Origin: Burkholderiaceae bacterium 16
GTDB lineage: Bacteria > Pseudomonadota > Gammaproteobacteria > Burkholderiales > Burkholderiaceae
Length of the DNA: 64,000 nucleotides
Assembly: GCA_000955785.1 (NCBI GenBank)
Contig: JYOD01000008.1
Coordinates: 1 to 64,000, forward strand
Direction of reading: 5' to 3'
Shown here: one piece after another, positions 16,406 through 25,132 of the stretch
Position numbering within the stretch: the first letter of the stretch is position 1
Layout: every line of letters starts with the position of its first letter
Notes under the pieces: model-generated
What the model was told of the DNA's origin: nothing
Database searches by the model: none
What the model saw: the letters and a program-made list of their open reading frames with translations, nothing else
Program-made: the position numbers and the translations under genes

Positions 16406-18820
16406 ATGATGGGAAATATGAATGCCGAATCCGAGCGCGTGGCCGCGCTGGAAGGCATGGGCTGCTCGCGCAAGCGCCGCGAGGATCCGCGCTTCCTGCA
16501 GGGCAAGGGCACCTATGTCGATGACATCAAGATGCCGGGCATGCTGTTCGGTGTGATGGTGCGCAGCCCGTACGCGCATGCGCGCGTGAAGAAGATCGAC
16601 AAGTCGCGCGCGCTCGCGCATCCCGGCGTGCACGCGGTGCTGACCGCCGACGACCTGAAGCCGCTCAAGCTGCACTGGATGCCGACCCTGGCCGGCGACG
16701 TGCAGGCGGTGCTGGCCGACGAGAAGGTCTGTTTCCAGAACCAGGAGGTGGCGTTCGTCGTGGCCGACGACCGCTATGTCGCGGCCGATGCCGCGGAACT
16801 GGTGGAAGTGGAATATGAGGAACTGCCCGCGCTGGTCGATCCGCTGCAAGCCCTGGCGCCGGACGCACCGGTGATCCGCGAGGACATCCGCGACAAGCAG
16901 GTGGGCGCGCATGGCGCGCGCAGGCATCCCAATCACATCTTTACGTGGACTATCGGCGACAAGGACAAGACCGACCGCGTGTTCGACACCGCCGAAGTCA
17001 CCGTGATGCAGGACATGCTATATCCCCGCGTGCATCCGTGCCCGCTGGAGACGTGCGGCTGCGTGGCGTCCTACGACAAGGCGCGCGGGGACCTCACGGT
17101 CTACATCACCTCGCAGGCGCCGCATGTGGTGCGTACGGTGGTCGGACTGCTGTCCGCCATCCCGGAGTCGAAGATCCGCATCATCTCGCCGGATATCGGC
17201 GGCGGGTTCGGCAACAAGGTTGGCGTGTATCCCGGCTATGTCGTTTCCATCGTGGCATCGATCGTGCTCGGGCGGCCGGTCAAGTGGATCGAATCGCGCG
17301 CGGAGAATCTCAGCACCACCGCGTTTGCTCGCGACTATCACATGAAGGGCGAACTCGCCGCGGACAGCGACGGGCGCATCAAGGCACTGCGCGTGCATGT
17401 CATCGCGGATCACGGCGCCTTCGATGCGTGCGCCGACCCCACCAAGTGGCCGGCGGGCATGTTCCATGTGTGCACCGGTTCCTACGCGATCCCCAACGCC
17501 TTCGTCTCGGTCGATGGCGTCTACACCAACAAGTTTCCTGGCGGCGTGGCCTATCGCTGCTCGTTCCGCGTAACCGAGGCGGTCTACCTGATCGAGCGCA
17601 TGCTCGACGTGCTGGCCCTGAAGCTCGGCATCGACAAGACCGAATTGCGGCTGCGCAATTTCATACGCAAGGAGCAGTTCCCGTATCTCACGCCGCTGGG
17701 GCTTGAGTACGATTCCGGCGATTACGAAACCGCGTTGCGCAAGGTACTGGACGCCGTCGGCTATCCCGCGCTGCGCGCCGAGCAGGCGGCGCGGCGGGCT
17801 GACAAGCAGGCCGAGTGGCTGATGGGCATCGGTGTCAGCACCTTTACCGAGATTGTCGGCGCGGGGCCGTCGAAGTCGTGCGACATCCTCGGCATCGGCA
17901 TGTTCGATTCGTGCGAGATCCGCGTGCATCCCGACGGCTCGGCCATCGCCCGGATGGGCACGATCACGCAGGGGCAGGGCCACCAGACGACATACGCGCA
18001 GATCATTGCCTCGGAGGCCGGCATCCCGGCATCGGCGATCCAGGTGGAGGAGGGCGATACGTCCACCGCGCCATACGGCCTTGGCACCTACGGCTCGCGC
18101 TCCACGCCGGTTGCCGGCGCGGCAGTGGCGCGGGCGGCGCGCAAGATCCGCGAGAAGGCCCGGCTGATCGCCGCGCACCTGTTCGAGGTCAGCCCCGACG
18201 ATGTTGAGTTCGACCTGGACCGCTTTGCCCTGAAGGGTTCGCCCGGACAGTTCAAGACCTTGAAGGAGGTCGCGTGGGCCGCCTACAACAACGTGCCGGA
18301 AGGCATGGAAATGGGGCTGGAAGCGGTGGACTACTACGATCCGCCCAACTTCACCTTCCCGTTCGGCGCCTACGTTTGCGTGCTCGATATCAACCGCTAC
18401 TCGGGCGAGACGCGGGTGCGCCGCTTCTACGCGCTGGATGACTGCGGCACGCGCATCAACCCGATGATCATCGAAGGGCAGATCCACGGCGGGCTGACGG
18501 AGGGCTTCGCGGTGGCGATGGGGCAGGAGATGCCCTACGACGAAGCCGGCAACCTGCTGGGCGCCACGCTGATGGACTACTTCATCCCGACCGCGATCGA
18601 AACGCCGCACTGGGATACCGATTTCACTGTCACGCCGTCGCCGCATCACCCTATTGGCGCGAAGGGCGTGGCCGAATCGCCGCACGTCGGCTCGATCCCG
18701 TGCTTCACCTCGGCGGTGGTCGATGCCTTCGCGCACCTGGGTGTCACGCATATGAACATGCCCCACAGCGCCTATCGCGTCTGGCAGCAAAGCCGCGCGC
18801 TCGGGCTGGCGGAGCGCTGA
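16406..18820 (+). CDS. coxL: Form I aerobic CO dehydrogenase large (Mo-Cu) subunit
   Basis: This 804-residue molybdoprotein oxidises CO with water to CO2. The diagnostic form I active-site loop is present as AYRCSFR; its cysteine C385 would hold the copper of the Mo-S-Cu centre. Other signatures are DIGGGFGNKVG (263-273), TQGQGHQTT, and GAKGVAESP with the base E757. Form II homologues have AYRGAGR instead, so genuine CO oxidation is likely. It is followed by coxG after 68 bp. Maturation genes coxD, coxE and coxF lie downstream. Confidence 0.96.
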   Translation: MMGNMNAESERVAALEGMGCSRKRREDPRFLQGKGTYVDDIKMPGMLFGVMVRSPYAHARVKKIDKSRALAHPGVHAVLTADDLKPLKLHWMPTLAGDVQAVLADEKVCFQNQEVAFVVADDRYVAADAAELVEVEYEELPALVDPLQALAPDAPVIREDIRDKQVGAHGARRHPNHIFTWTIGDKDKTDRVFDTAEVTVMQDMLYPRVHPCPLETCGCVASYDKARGDLTVYITSQAPHVVRTVVGLLSAIPESKIRIISPDIGGGFGNKVGVYPGYVVSIVASIVLGRPVKWIESRAENLSTTAFARDYHMKGELAADSDGRIKALRVHVIADHGAFDACADPTKWPAGMFHVCTGSYAIPNAFVSVDGVYTNKFPGGVAYRCSFRVTEAVYLIERMLDVLALKLGIDKTELRLRNFIRKEQFPYLTPLGLEYDSGDYETALRKVLDAVGYPALRAEQAARRADKQAEWLMGIGVSTFTEIVGAGPSKSCDILGIGMFDSCEIRVHPDGSAIARMGTITQGQGHQTTYAQIIASEAGIPASAIQVEEGDTSTAPYGLGTYGSRSTPVAGAAVARAARKIREKARLIAAHLFEVSPDDVEFDLDRFALKGSPGQFKTLKEVAWAAYNNVPEGMEMGLEAVDYYDPPNFTFPFGAYVCVLDINRYSGETRVRRFYALDDCGTRINPMIIEGQIHGGLTEGFAVAMGQEMPYDEAGNLLGATLMDYFIPTAIETPHWDTDFTVTPSPHHPIGAKGVAESPHVGSIPCFTSAVVDAFAHLGVTHMNMPHSAYRVWQQSRALGLAER

Positions 18821-18888
18821 CGCCAGGAGCCCGCCATCGCGCCGCGTCCGGTGGCCGGGTGGCGGCTCACGAACTCGAGGACAGTCTG

Positions 18889-19482
18889 ATGAAAGTCGTA
18901 CTCGAAAAGGTGTTTCCGCTGGCATCCACGGTCGATGCCGCGTGGCAATCCCTGCGGGATATCGAGGCCGTGGCCGCGTGCATGCCGGGTGCGACGATCA
19001 CCGAGCGCGTGGATGCCACGCACTACAAGGGGACGATTGTCGTGCGGCTCGGCCCCGCCACGATGTCGTTCAAGGGCGATATCGAAGTGCTTGGCCTCGA
19101 TCCGGCCGCGCGAAGCCTGCATCTGGCCGGCAAGGGCGCGGATTCGACGGGCTCTTCCGCCGCGTCGATGGACCTGCTCGCGACCGTGCGGGCGGCAGGC
19201 GCGGCTTGCGAGCTGGCCGGCAGGAGCGAGGTGACGATGAGCGGGAAGGCGGCCGCGTTTGGCGGCCGGATGATGAACGCGGCGGGGGACCAGATCCTCA
19301 AGCAATTCGGCGCCAATTTCGCGGCGCTTGTGGAGGCGCCGCGGGCACGGCCGGCTGCGGATGCCGCCGATACCCCCGTGCCGGAGGCGGCCGCGCCGCA
19401 AGCCGGGTTGAACGGCCTGGCGCTTGCCTGGGCCATGCTGCGCGACTGGGTGCGCGGGATCTTTTCCCGCAAGGCCACCTGA
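18889..19482 (+). CDS. coxG: CoxG carbon monoxide dehydrogenase subunit G (SRPBCC family)
   Basis: This 197-residue protein belongs to the CoxG/SRPBCC (Bet v1-like) family: VFPLASTVDAAWQSLRDIEAV, CMPGATITERVD, YKGTIVVRLGP and a C-terminal amphipathic tail rich in W and R. CoxG is linked to membrane recruitment of CO dehydrogenase and, in newer work, to binding of the quinone electron acceptor. Here it sits directly after coxL, ahead of coxD; in Oligotropha it comes later, after coxF. The C-terminal helix LNGLALAWAMLRDWVRGIF could anchor it to the membrane. Confidence 0.9.
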   Translation: MKVVLEKVFPLASTVDAAWQSLRDIEAVAACMPGATITERVDATHYKGTIVVRLGPATMSFKGDIEVLGLDPAARSLHLAGKGADSTGSSAASMDLLATVRAAGAACELAGRSEVTMSGKAAAFGGRMMNAAGDQILKQFGANFAALVEAPRARPAADAADTPVPEAAAPQAGLNGLALAWAMLRDWVRGIFSRKAT

Positions 19483-19486
19483 CCGG

Positions 19487-20395
19487 ATGCCCGAGCCCGC
19501 CATGACCACCGGCCGCATGAACGACGTGGTATCGCTGCAGCAGCGCCTGGAGCGGCATGGCTATATCGCCGAGCGCAGCTTCGCGGCGACCCTGCTGCTG
19601 ACCATGGAGATGCGCCGTCCCCTGCTGCTGGAGGGCGAGGCGGGCGTCGGCAAGACCGAGGTCGCGAAGGCGCTCGCGCGCTTGCTGGACACGCGCCTGA
19701 TCCGGTTGCAGTGCTATGAGGGGCTGGATGCGCATTCGGCGCTCTACGAGTGGAATTACCAGCACCAGTTGCTGGCGATCAAGCTGCTGGAGCAGGACGA
19801 ACGCCCGGTCCCGGAAAAGGAGCAGGACATCTTCTCCGAGCGCTACTTGTTGAAGCGGCCGTTGCTGGAGGCGATCACCACGACGCCGGCGCCGGTGCTG
19901 CTGATTGACGAGATAGACCGCACGGACGAAGCGTTTGAAGCGTACTTGCTGGAGCTGCTGTCGGACTTCCAGATGTCGATCCCGGAGCTCGGCGTGATCC
20001 GCGCGGCGGAGCGTCCCTTCGTGATCCTGACCTCGAACGGCACACGGGAGATCTCCGACGCGTTGCGCCGCCGCTGCCTGTACCAGTACGTGGACTATCC
20101 GAGCTTCGACAAGGAACTGCTGATCGTGCGCATGCAGGTGCCGGAAGTGCCGGAGAAGCTCGCGCGCCAGGTCGTCGAGTTCGTGCAGGCCGTGCGGCAG
20201 ATGGATATGCAGAAGCGACCCGGCCTTGCCGAGACGCTCGACTGGGTGTCGGCCCTGCTTCGGCTGGGCATCAGCGCGCTCGACGCCGGCGGCGCCGAGC
20301 GGATCATGGATTCCCTGTCCGCCCTCGTCAAGACGCGCGCGGACCAGGCCGGGCTGACCCGTCCGGTCGTGGAAAAACTGGCTGCAGCATGCTGA
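19487..20395 (+). CDS. coxD: CoxD, MoxR-type AAA+ ATPase
   Basis: This protein of about 302 residues is a MoxR AAA+ ATPase: Walker A GEAGVGKTE (near 50-58), Walker B VLLIDEIDR, sensor I TSNGTRE, and an arginine finger region DALRRRC. CoxD partly unfolds apo-CoxL and helps install sulfur and copper at the active site. The start at 19487 lies 5 bp after coxG; an ATG at 19502 would make it 5 residues shorter. It overlaps coxE by 7 bp, so the two are coupled, matching the ATPase plus von Willebrand protein pair of MoxR systems. Confidence 0.92.
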   Translation: MPEPAMTTGRMNDVVSLQQRLERHGYIAERSFAATLLLTMEMRRPLLLEGEAGVGKTEVAKALARLLDTRLIRLQCYEGLDAHSALYEWNYQHQLLAIKLLEQDERPVPEKEQDIFSERYLLKRPLLEAITTTPAPVLLIDEIDRTDEAFEAYLLELLSDFQMSIPELGVIRAAERPFVILTSNGTREISDALRRRCLYQYVDYPSFDKELLIVRMQVPEVPEKLARQVVEFVQAVRQMDMQKRPGLAETLDWVSALLRLGISALDAGGAERIMDSLSALVKTRADQAGLTRPVVEKLAAAC

Positions 20396-21588
20396 CCGCC
20401 ATCCCTTGCGCCGACGAACGGGCGCCTCCGCAAAGCCTCGGTGCCATGCTCGAATCCCGCTACGCCGGGTTCGCGGGATGGCTGCGCGCCAACGGCTTTG
20501 GCATCACCAGCAGCGAGATGGCCGCCGCGATGGAGGTGGCGCAGCGCATGGGGCAGATGGATAGCCAGCTGCTGCGCTGGGGCCTGCGCGCGCTGTTGTG
20601 CTCGCGCGCCGAGGAATGGCGCCGCTTCGATGAACTGTTCGACGCCTACTTCCTCAGGCCGAACCGCCGCGCGCTGGTGCAGGCCCATGCGGGCGGCGCT
20701 GGCCGCATGGCGCGGCAGCGCGACGGCGGCCGGCCCGACGACAGCGAAGGCACGCCGCTGGCACCCGGTGGATATGGCAACGACATGACCGGTATGGGCG
20801 GCGCGGCCGCGCGCGGCGTCTCGGACGAGGCATCGCTCGCCCATGCGGACTTTCGCCATCTCAACCAGCCCGATGCACTGTTCGCCATCGACGAGGCGAT
20901 GCGGCGCTTCGCGCAGCGGCTGCGCGGCATACAGACACGCCGCGAACGCCGCGCCGTTTCCGGCCGCGTGATCGACATGCCGTCGACGATCCGGCGCAGC
21001 GTGTCGCGCGGCGGCCTGCCGCTGGACCTGGCCTGGCGGCGCCCGCAGCGGCGGCGTCCCCGCATCGTGCTGCTGCTGGATGTGAGCCGCTCGATGAGCC
21101 TGTACAGCTTCTTCTTTCTCCGGCTCGCACGGGTGTTGAGCGCACGCGTTTCCGACGTGCATTGCTTCATCTTCCATACGCGGCTGGTGGGCATCGCGCA
21201 GGCGCTGCGCGATCCGGATCCCTGGCGCTCGCAGGAGCGGCTGGCGCTCCTGTCGGCGGGGTGGGCGGGCGGCACGCGCATCGGCGAAAGCCTGGATGAA
21301 TTCAACCGGCAGCATGCCGCGGCGCTGCTGCACTCGCGCACCGCCGTCGTCATCGTCAGCGACGGCTACGATGCCGGCGCGCCGGCGTTGCTGCGGCAGT
21401 CGCTGCACAGGATCCGGCGGCGTTGCCGCACCGTGGTCTGGCTCAATCCGCTCGTGGGCCAGCCCGGCTTTACGCTGGCCAGCGCCGGCATGTTGGCTGC
21501 GCTGCCGTATATCGACCTGCTGGCCGGCGCGCGCGATCTCGCAAGTCTTCAGCAAGTGCTGCCACAAGTGCTGTCCATTCTGCAATGA
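20389..21588 (+). CDS. coxE: CoxE, von Willebrand factor A-domain protein
   Basis: This 399-residue protein is a CoxE-like maturation factor. A metal-ion-dependent adhesion site DVSRSMS begins at D231, with VSDGYDAG and TVVWLNPL later in the domain. The N-terminal 220 residues are basic and helical. It partners the CoxD ATPase in post-translational assembly of the Mo-Cu site. Residues 105-140 are low-complexity and glycine rich. Confidence 0.92.
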   Translation: MLTAIPCADERAPPQSLGAMLESRYAGFAGWLRANGFGITSSEMAAAMEVAQRMGQMDSQLLRWGLRALLCSRAEEWRRFDELFDAYFLRPNRRALVQAHAGGAGRMARQRDGGRPDDSEGTPLAPGGYGNDMTGMGGAAARGVSDEASLAHADFRHLNQPDALFAIDEAMRRFAQRLRGIQTRRERRAVSGRVIDMPSTIRRSVSRGGLPLDLAWRRPQRRRPRIVLLLDVSRSMSLYSFFFLRLARVLSARVSDVHCFIFHTRLVGIAQALRDPDPWRSQERLALLSAGWAGGTRIGESLDEFNRQHAAALLHSRTAVVIVSDGYDAGAPALLRQSLHRIRRRCRTVVWLNPLVGQPGFTLASAGMLAALPYIDLLAGARDLASLQQVLPQVLSILQ

Positions 21589-21592
21589 AGCA

Positions 21593-22636
21593 ATGAACGA
21601 CGATACTCTCCTGCAACTAGAGCAACGGCTGATCGAAGCCTCGCTGCCGTTCGCCGTCACCACTGTGATACGGGCGCAGCCGCCGACCTCGGCCTGGGTA
21701 GGCGCGCAAGCGCTGGTGGAAGCCGATGGCACGTTGCACGGCTGGATTGGCGGCGGCTGTTCCCGCGCCATCGTGATCCAGGCCGCGCTGGAGGCGATCC
21801 GTTCGGGGCAGCCCAAGCTGCTTCGCATCAGCAACACGCCCGCGGCGCCGGAGGCTGATGTGGAAAACCACGCCATGCCGTGCGCGAGCAACGGCACCAT
21901 CGAACTGTTCATCCAGCCGACGCTGCCGCCGCCCGTGGTGCTGGTGCTTGGCGCGACGCCCACCGCGCTGGAGGCCTGCGTGCTCGCGCAGCGCATGGGG
22001 CTGAGCGTTGCCGCCGCGGCGAAGGTAACCGTGCCGCTCGCCGCGCTTGGCTTGCCGCGTGTCATCGAAGGCTTCGACGATGCGGCCTTTGCATTGCTGG
22101 GTCCGCAGCTGGTCCTGGTGGCCACTCAGGGCGACGGGGACGAGGATGCCCTGGAAGCCGCCATGCGCAGCCCTGCCGCGGCGGTCCTGCTGGTAGCCAG
22201 CCAGCGCAAGGCGGACAAGCTGCGCGAGGCCATGCGCGCGCGCGGCATCGCCCCGGAACGGCTGGCGGCGCTGCATGCGCCGGCCGGGCCCTGTATCCAT
22301 GCGCGGACCCCCCAGGAGATCGCGCTGGGCGCGGTCGCGGGGCTGGTGATGCTGCGCCGCCTGCTGGAGCAGGAGCGGGCGGCCGAGGTGTCGGGTGCGG
22401 GGACGGCCGACAATCTGCCCGTGGTGCGTCCGTGCGAGTCGATGGCATCGGTCGAGCCGATGCCGGCGCGCTACGTGAACCCGGTCTGCGGGATGGAGAT
22501 CGATATCGCTTCGGCGAAGTATGCTGTCGACTATGGCGGGCAGCGCCTGTATTTCTGCTGCGACGGCTGCAAGGCAGAATTCGAGCGCGAGCCGGGCAAG
22601 TACCTGGCGATCGCGCGGCAGCGGGAAACGACATGA
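21593..22636 (+). CDS. coxF: CoxF/XdhC-family maturation protein with C-terminal YHS domain
   Basis: This 347-residue protein starts with an XdhC/CoxI-type domain (GWIGGGCSRAIVIQAALEAI near 50-70) and a Rossmann-like segment VVLVLGATPTALEACVLAQR. XdhC proteins bind molybdenum cofactor and help its sulfuration and insertion. Residues 290-345 form an added YHS/TRASH-like domain with PVCGMEID (C299) and FCCDGCKAEFE, a metal- or metal-cluster-binding fold also fused to copper ATPases. Copper is needed in CoxL, so the fusion is suggestive. It follows coxE by 4 bp and ends in an ATGA overlap with the next gene. Confidence 0.85.
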   Translation: MNDDTLLQLEQRLIEASLPFAVTTVIRAQPPTSAWVGAQALVEADGTLHGWIGGGCSRAIVIQAALEAIRSGQPKLLRISNTPAAPEADVENHAMPCASNGTIELFIQPTLPPPVVLVLGATPTALEACVLAQRMGLSVAAAAKVTVPLAALGLPRVIEGFDDAAFALLGPQLVLVATQGDGDEDALEAAMRSPAAAVLLVASQRKADKLREAMRARGIAPERLAALHAPAGPCIHARTPQEIALGAVAGLVMLRRLLEQERAAEVSGAGTADNLPVVRPCESMASVEPMPARYVNPVCGMEIDIASAKYAVDYGGQRLYFCCDGCKAEFEREPGKYLAIARQRETT

Positions 22637-23283
22637 ACGACATGAACGACAGTACGAACGCGCCGCCTGCCTTCTCGGCGGTCGTGCTGGCCGCTGGCAT
22701 GTCATCGAGGATGGGGGACAGGCACAAGCTGCTGCTGCCGGTGGCCGGGCAACCCGCGGTCAGGCGTACCGTGTGCGCCGTGCTTGCCGCGGGACCGCAA
22801 GAGCTTGTCGTGGTGACGGGCTTCCAGGGCCGCGCGGTGATCGAAGCGCTTGAGGACCTGCCAGTCAGCTTCCAGCCCAATCCGCGCTATGAGGAAGGCC
22901 AGATGACCTCGGTGGCTGCCGGCGTCGCCGCGCTGCGGCTGCCGTGCAGCGTGGTGCTGGTCTGCCTGGCCGACCAGGTCTTGCTGGAGGCCGGCGATTA
23001 CCTGGAACTGGTGGGCGCCTTCGGCGCCATGCCGCGCGGCTCGATCCTGGTCCCGGTATTCGCGGGGCAGCGCGGCAACCCGGTCGCCTTTTCCGCCAGC
23101 TATGCCGCCGAGGTGGTGGCGGGGCACGTCAATCCCGGCTGCCGCAAACTGATCGCCGACCATCCGGACGAAGTCTTCATGCATGAAGCCAGCCACGACC
23201 GCTTCACCATCGACATGGATACACCGGAGGATTACGCTCGCATCGTGGAGCGGCTGGGCGGTGGCGGCACGGCTTGCGCGTAG
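22633..23283 (+). CDS. MocA/MobA-like molybdenum cofactor nucleotidyltransferase
   Basis: This 216-residue protein is an NTP-transferase of the MobA/MocA type. LAAGMSSRMGDRHKLLLPV is the nucleotide-binding signature, LADQVLLE the metal aspartate site, and RGNPVAFS and DMDTPEDYARI complete the family pattern. MocA-type enzymes attach CMP to molybdopterin, giving the MCD cofactor used by CO dehydrogenase and its relatives. Its overlap with coxF (ATGA) and place at the end of the cox operon fit cofactor supply to CoxL. The start could also be the ATG at 22642. Confidence 0.88.
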   Translation: MNDMNDSTNAPPAFSAVVLAAGMSSRMGDRHKLLLPVAGQPAVRRTVCAVLAAGPQELVVVTGFQGRAVIEALEDLPVSFQPNPRYEEGQMTSVAAGVAALRLPCSVVLVCLADQVLLEAGDYLELVGAFGAMPRGSILVPVFAGQRGNPVAFSASYAAEVVAGHVNPGCRKLIADHPDEVFMHEASHDRFTIDMDTPEDYARIVERLGGGGTACA

Positions 23284-23287
23284 GAAA

Positions 23288-23320
23288 ACGGGCCTCTCCC
23301 GCTGCGCGGAAGAGGCCCGT
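23288..23320 (-). terminator. Rho-independent terminator between cox operon and SIMPL gene
   Basis: A perfect 10-bp stem (ACGGGCCTCT/AGAGGCCCGT) with a 13-base loop lies between convergent genes. On the minus strand the stem is followed by TTTTCC, so it mainly serves the SIMPL gene. It may also slow transcripts leaving the cox operon, whose last stop is at 23283. Confidence 0.7.
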
Positions 23321-23361
23321 GTGGCCCGTGTGTGGTTCGTCCTGGTCCGGACGCGCGGGAC

Positions 23362-24063
23362 TTACTTCAGCATCTGCACCGAACCGTTCACCGTCACCGT
23401 GACCTGGGCCTTGCCGCCTTCCACCGGCACCGGCGCGGAATCGGCCATCATGGCCTTGGCCGCGTACATGCGCGGCATCGGCTGCACGGCGCCCGCTTCG
23501 CTCACCTGGACTTCACGGATGGTGTAGCTGCCGTAGCCGAACAGTTTAGTGGTGGCCTGCGCTTTTTCGCGGAAGGAGGCCACGGCCTGCTCGGTCAGCT
23601 TGGCCTCGGCGGCGTGGCGGGCTTCGCGCGAAAGCGAGAAGCTGATGTTCTGCACCTGCATCTGGCCTGCGAGCTGGCCCGCGAGCTTGGACACCGCGGA
23701 GAAATCGCGCGACTCCAGAATCACCTCGGCGCGGCCGCGCCAGGTGCTGATGCGCCCGTTCTTGTCGTTGGACGGATAGATTGTGAAGCCGCCCGATTGC
23801 GCCTGCACGCCGCTGGTCCGCTTTGCCTGGGCAATCACTTCCTGCGTCTTCGCCGACAGCGACGAGGAAATCGCGCCGGGCTCGGCGCCTTCCTGTTCGG
23901 CTGCCAGTGTCATGTGCACCACGTCGGTGGGTACCTCGGTGGCAGCCTGCGCGGACAGCGACAGCACGCCGGCGGGCGCCGGGTCGTGGGTCGGGCCGCC
24001 GCCCTGGGCGGAGGCAACCATGGCGGTGGTACCGAGCAGCGTGGCGGCAAGCAGTTGTTTCAT
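23362..24063 (-). CDS. SIMPL-domain (DUF541) periplasmic protein
   Basis: This 233-residue protein has a signal peptide (MKQLLAATLLGTTAMVASAQ) and a DUF541/SIMPL domain: LSLSAQAATEVPTDVVHMTL, FTIYPSNDKNGRISTWRGRAEV and the C-terminal AQVTVTVNGSVQM. Members are periplasmic or outer-membrane-associated and often appear in oxidative-stress or surface contexts; the molecular function is not known. The start at 24063 is chosen over an upstream ATG at 24108 because it has a GGGAGA site and a clean signal peptide. It is monocistronic, with its own terminator. Confidence 0.85.
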   Translation of the reverse strand: MKQLLAATLLGTTAMVASAQGGGPTHDPAPAGVLSLSAQAATEVPTDVVHMTLAAEQEGAEPGAISSSLSAKTQEVIAQAKRTSGVQAQSGGFTIYPSNDKNGRISTWRGRAEVILESRDFSAVSKLAGQLAGQMQVQNISFSLSREARHAAEAKLTEQAVASFREKAQATTKLFGYGSYTIREVQVSEAGAVQPMPRMYAAKAMMADSAPVPVEGGKAQVTVTVNGSVQMLK

Positions 24064-24183
24064 CAGGATTCTCCCTTTCTTGGCGATGCAAATCAGACGC
24101 GCGGCCAAGGTGATCGTTCCGTTACCTTGCGATCGACGTTGTATCTACATGTATCCGCTGCGCTCCACCGCCCAAGCAGCCGC

Positions 24184-24996
24184 TCAGAACGCGTGCCAGG
24201 CCTTCCACAGCATATAGGCCGCAAGACTGAACAGCAGGCAGGCGAAGACCTTCTTGAGTTGCCCGACATCCATGCGGTGCGCGGTGCGCGCGCCCAGCGG
24301 CGCGGTCAGCACGCTGGCCACGGCGATCACCGCCAGCGCCGGCAGATAGATGTAGCCGAGCGAACCCGCCGGGAGCCCGCCCTGGCCCAGCCCGCTCCAT
24401 ACATAGCCGATCACGCTCGCCACGGCGATGGGAAAGCCGAGCGCGGCCGAGGTGGCCACGGCGTTGTGGATCGGCACGTTGCACCAGGCCATGAACGGCA
24501 CCGAGACAAAACCGCCGCCTGCGCCGACCAGGCTGGACAGGAAGCCGATCACCCCGCCGGCTCCCAGCATGCCCGGCGTGCCGGGGAGCTGCCGGTGCGG
24601 GGCGGGCTTGCGGTTGCGCAGCATTTGCCACGCGGAGAAACCGACGAACACCGCGAACAGCAGCGACAGCCAGCTCGTCTTGAGCGCCGCGAAGACCTTG
24701 CCGCCCCCGATCATGCCGCCGATCAGGATGCCCGGGGCCAGCGCGAGCACCAGTTTCCAGCGCACCATGCCGCGCTTGTGATGGGCACGTACCGAGGACA
24801 GCGAAGTGAACAGGATGGTCGCCATGGAAGTGGCGATCGCCATATGGACGATGGCCTCATGCGGGAAGGCCATGGCGGTGAACAGCAGCGTGAGGAAGGG
24901 CACCATCAGCATGCCGCCGCCGACGCCGAGCAAGCCGGCGCAAAAACCGGTGAAGGCGCCGAGCAGCAATAGCCCGGGAATCAGGGAAAAACTCAT
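24184..24996 (-). CDS. TauE/SafE-family sulfite or sulfonate exporter-like permease
   Basis: This 270-residue membrane protein has about eight predicted hydrophobic segments and the family hallmarks: GFCAGLLGVGGGMLMVP near the N-terminus and FLSSLVGAGGGFVSVPFM after the middle, the two duplicated TSUP motifs. TauE-type proteins export sulfur-containing anions such as sulfite or sulfoacetate, but many transport unknown organic anions. There is no sulfur gene next to it, so the substrate is not deduced. It lies 120 bp upstream of the SIMPL gene on the same strand. Confidence 0.9.
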   Translation of the reverse strand: MSFSLIPGLLLLGAFTGFCAGLLGVGGGMLMVPFLTLLFTAMAFPHEAIVHMAIATSMATILFTSLSSVRAHHKRGMVRWKLVLALAPGILIGGMIGGGKVFAALKTSWLSLLFAVFVGFSAWQMLRNRKPAPHRQLPGTPGMLGAGGVIGFLSSLVGAGGGFVSVPFMAWCNVPIHNAVATSAALGFPIAVASVIGYVWSGLGQGGLPAGSLGYIYLPALAVIAVASVLTAPLGARTAHRMDVGQLKKVFACLLFSLAAYMLWKAWHAF

Positions 24997-25132
24997 GATG
25001 CGGAATCGGCCTTATTGGTGTTGTAGTTATGTAGTCGGCAGCCATTGTGTCATGCCGCCTGTGTGACCGTCAGTGCTGCCCGCCATGGTGGGCGGCCGCC
25101 GCCGCACCGCATCTTTGAAGCGTCTCAGCGTT

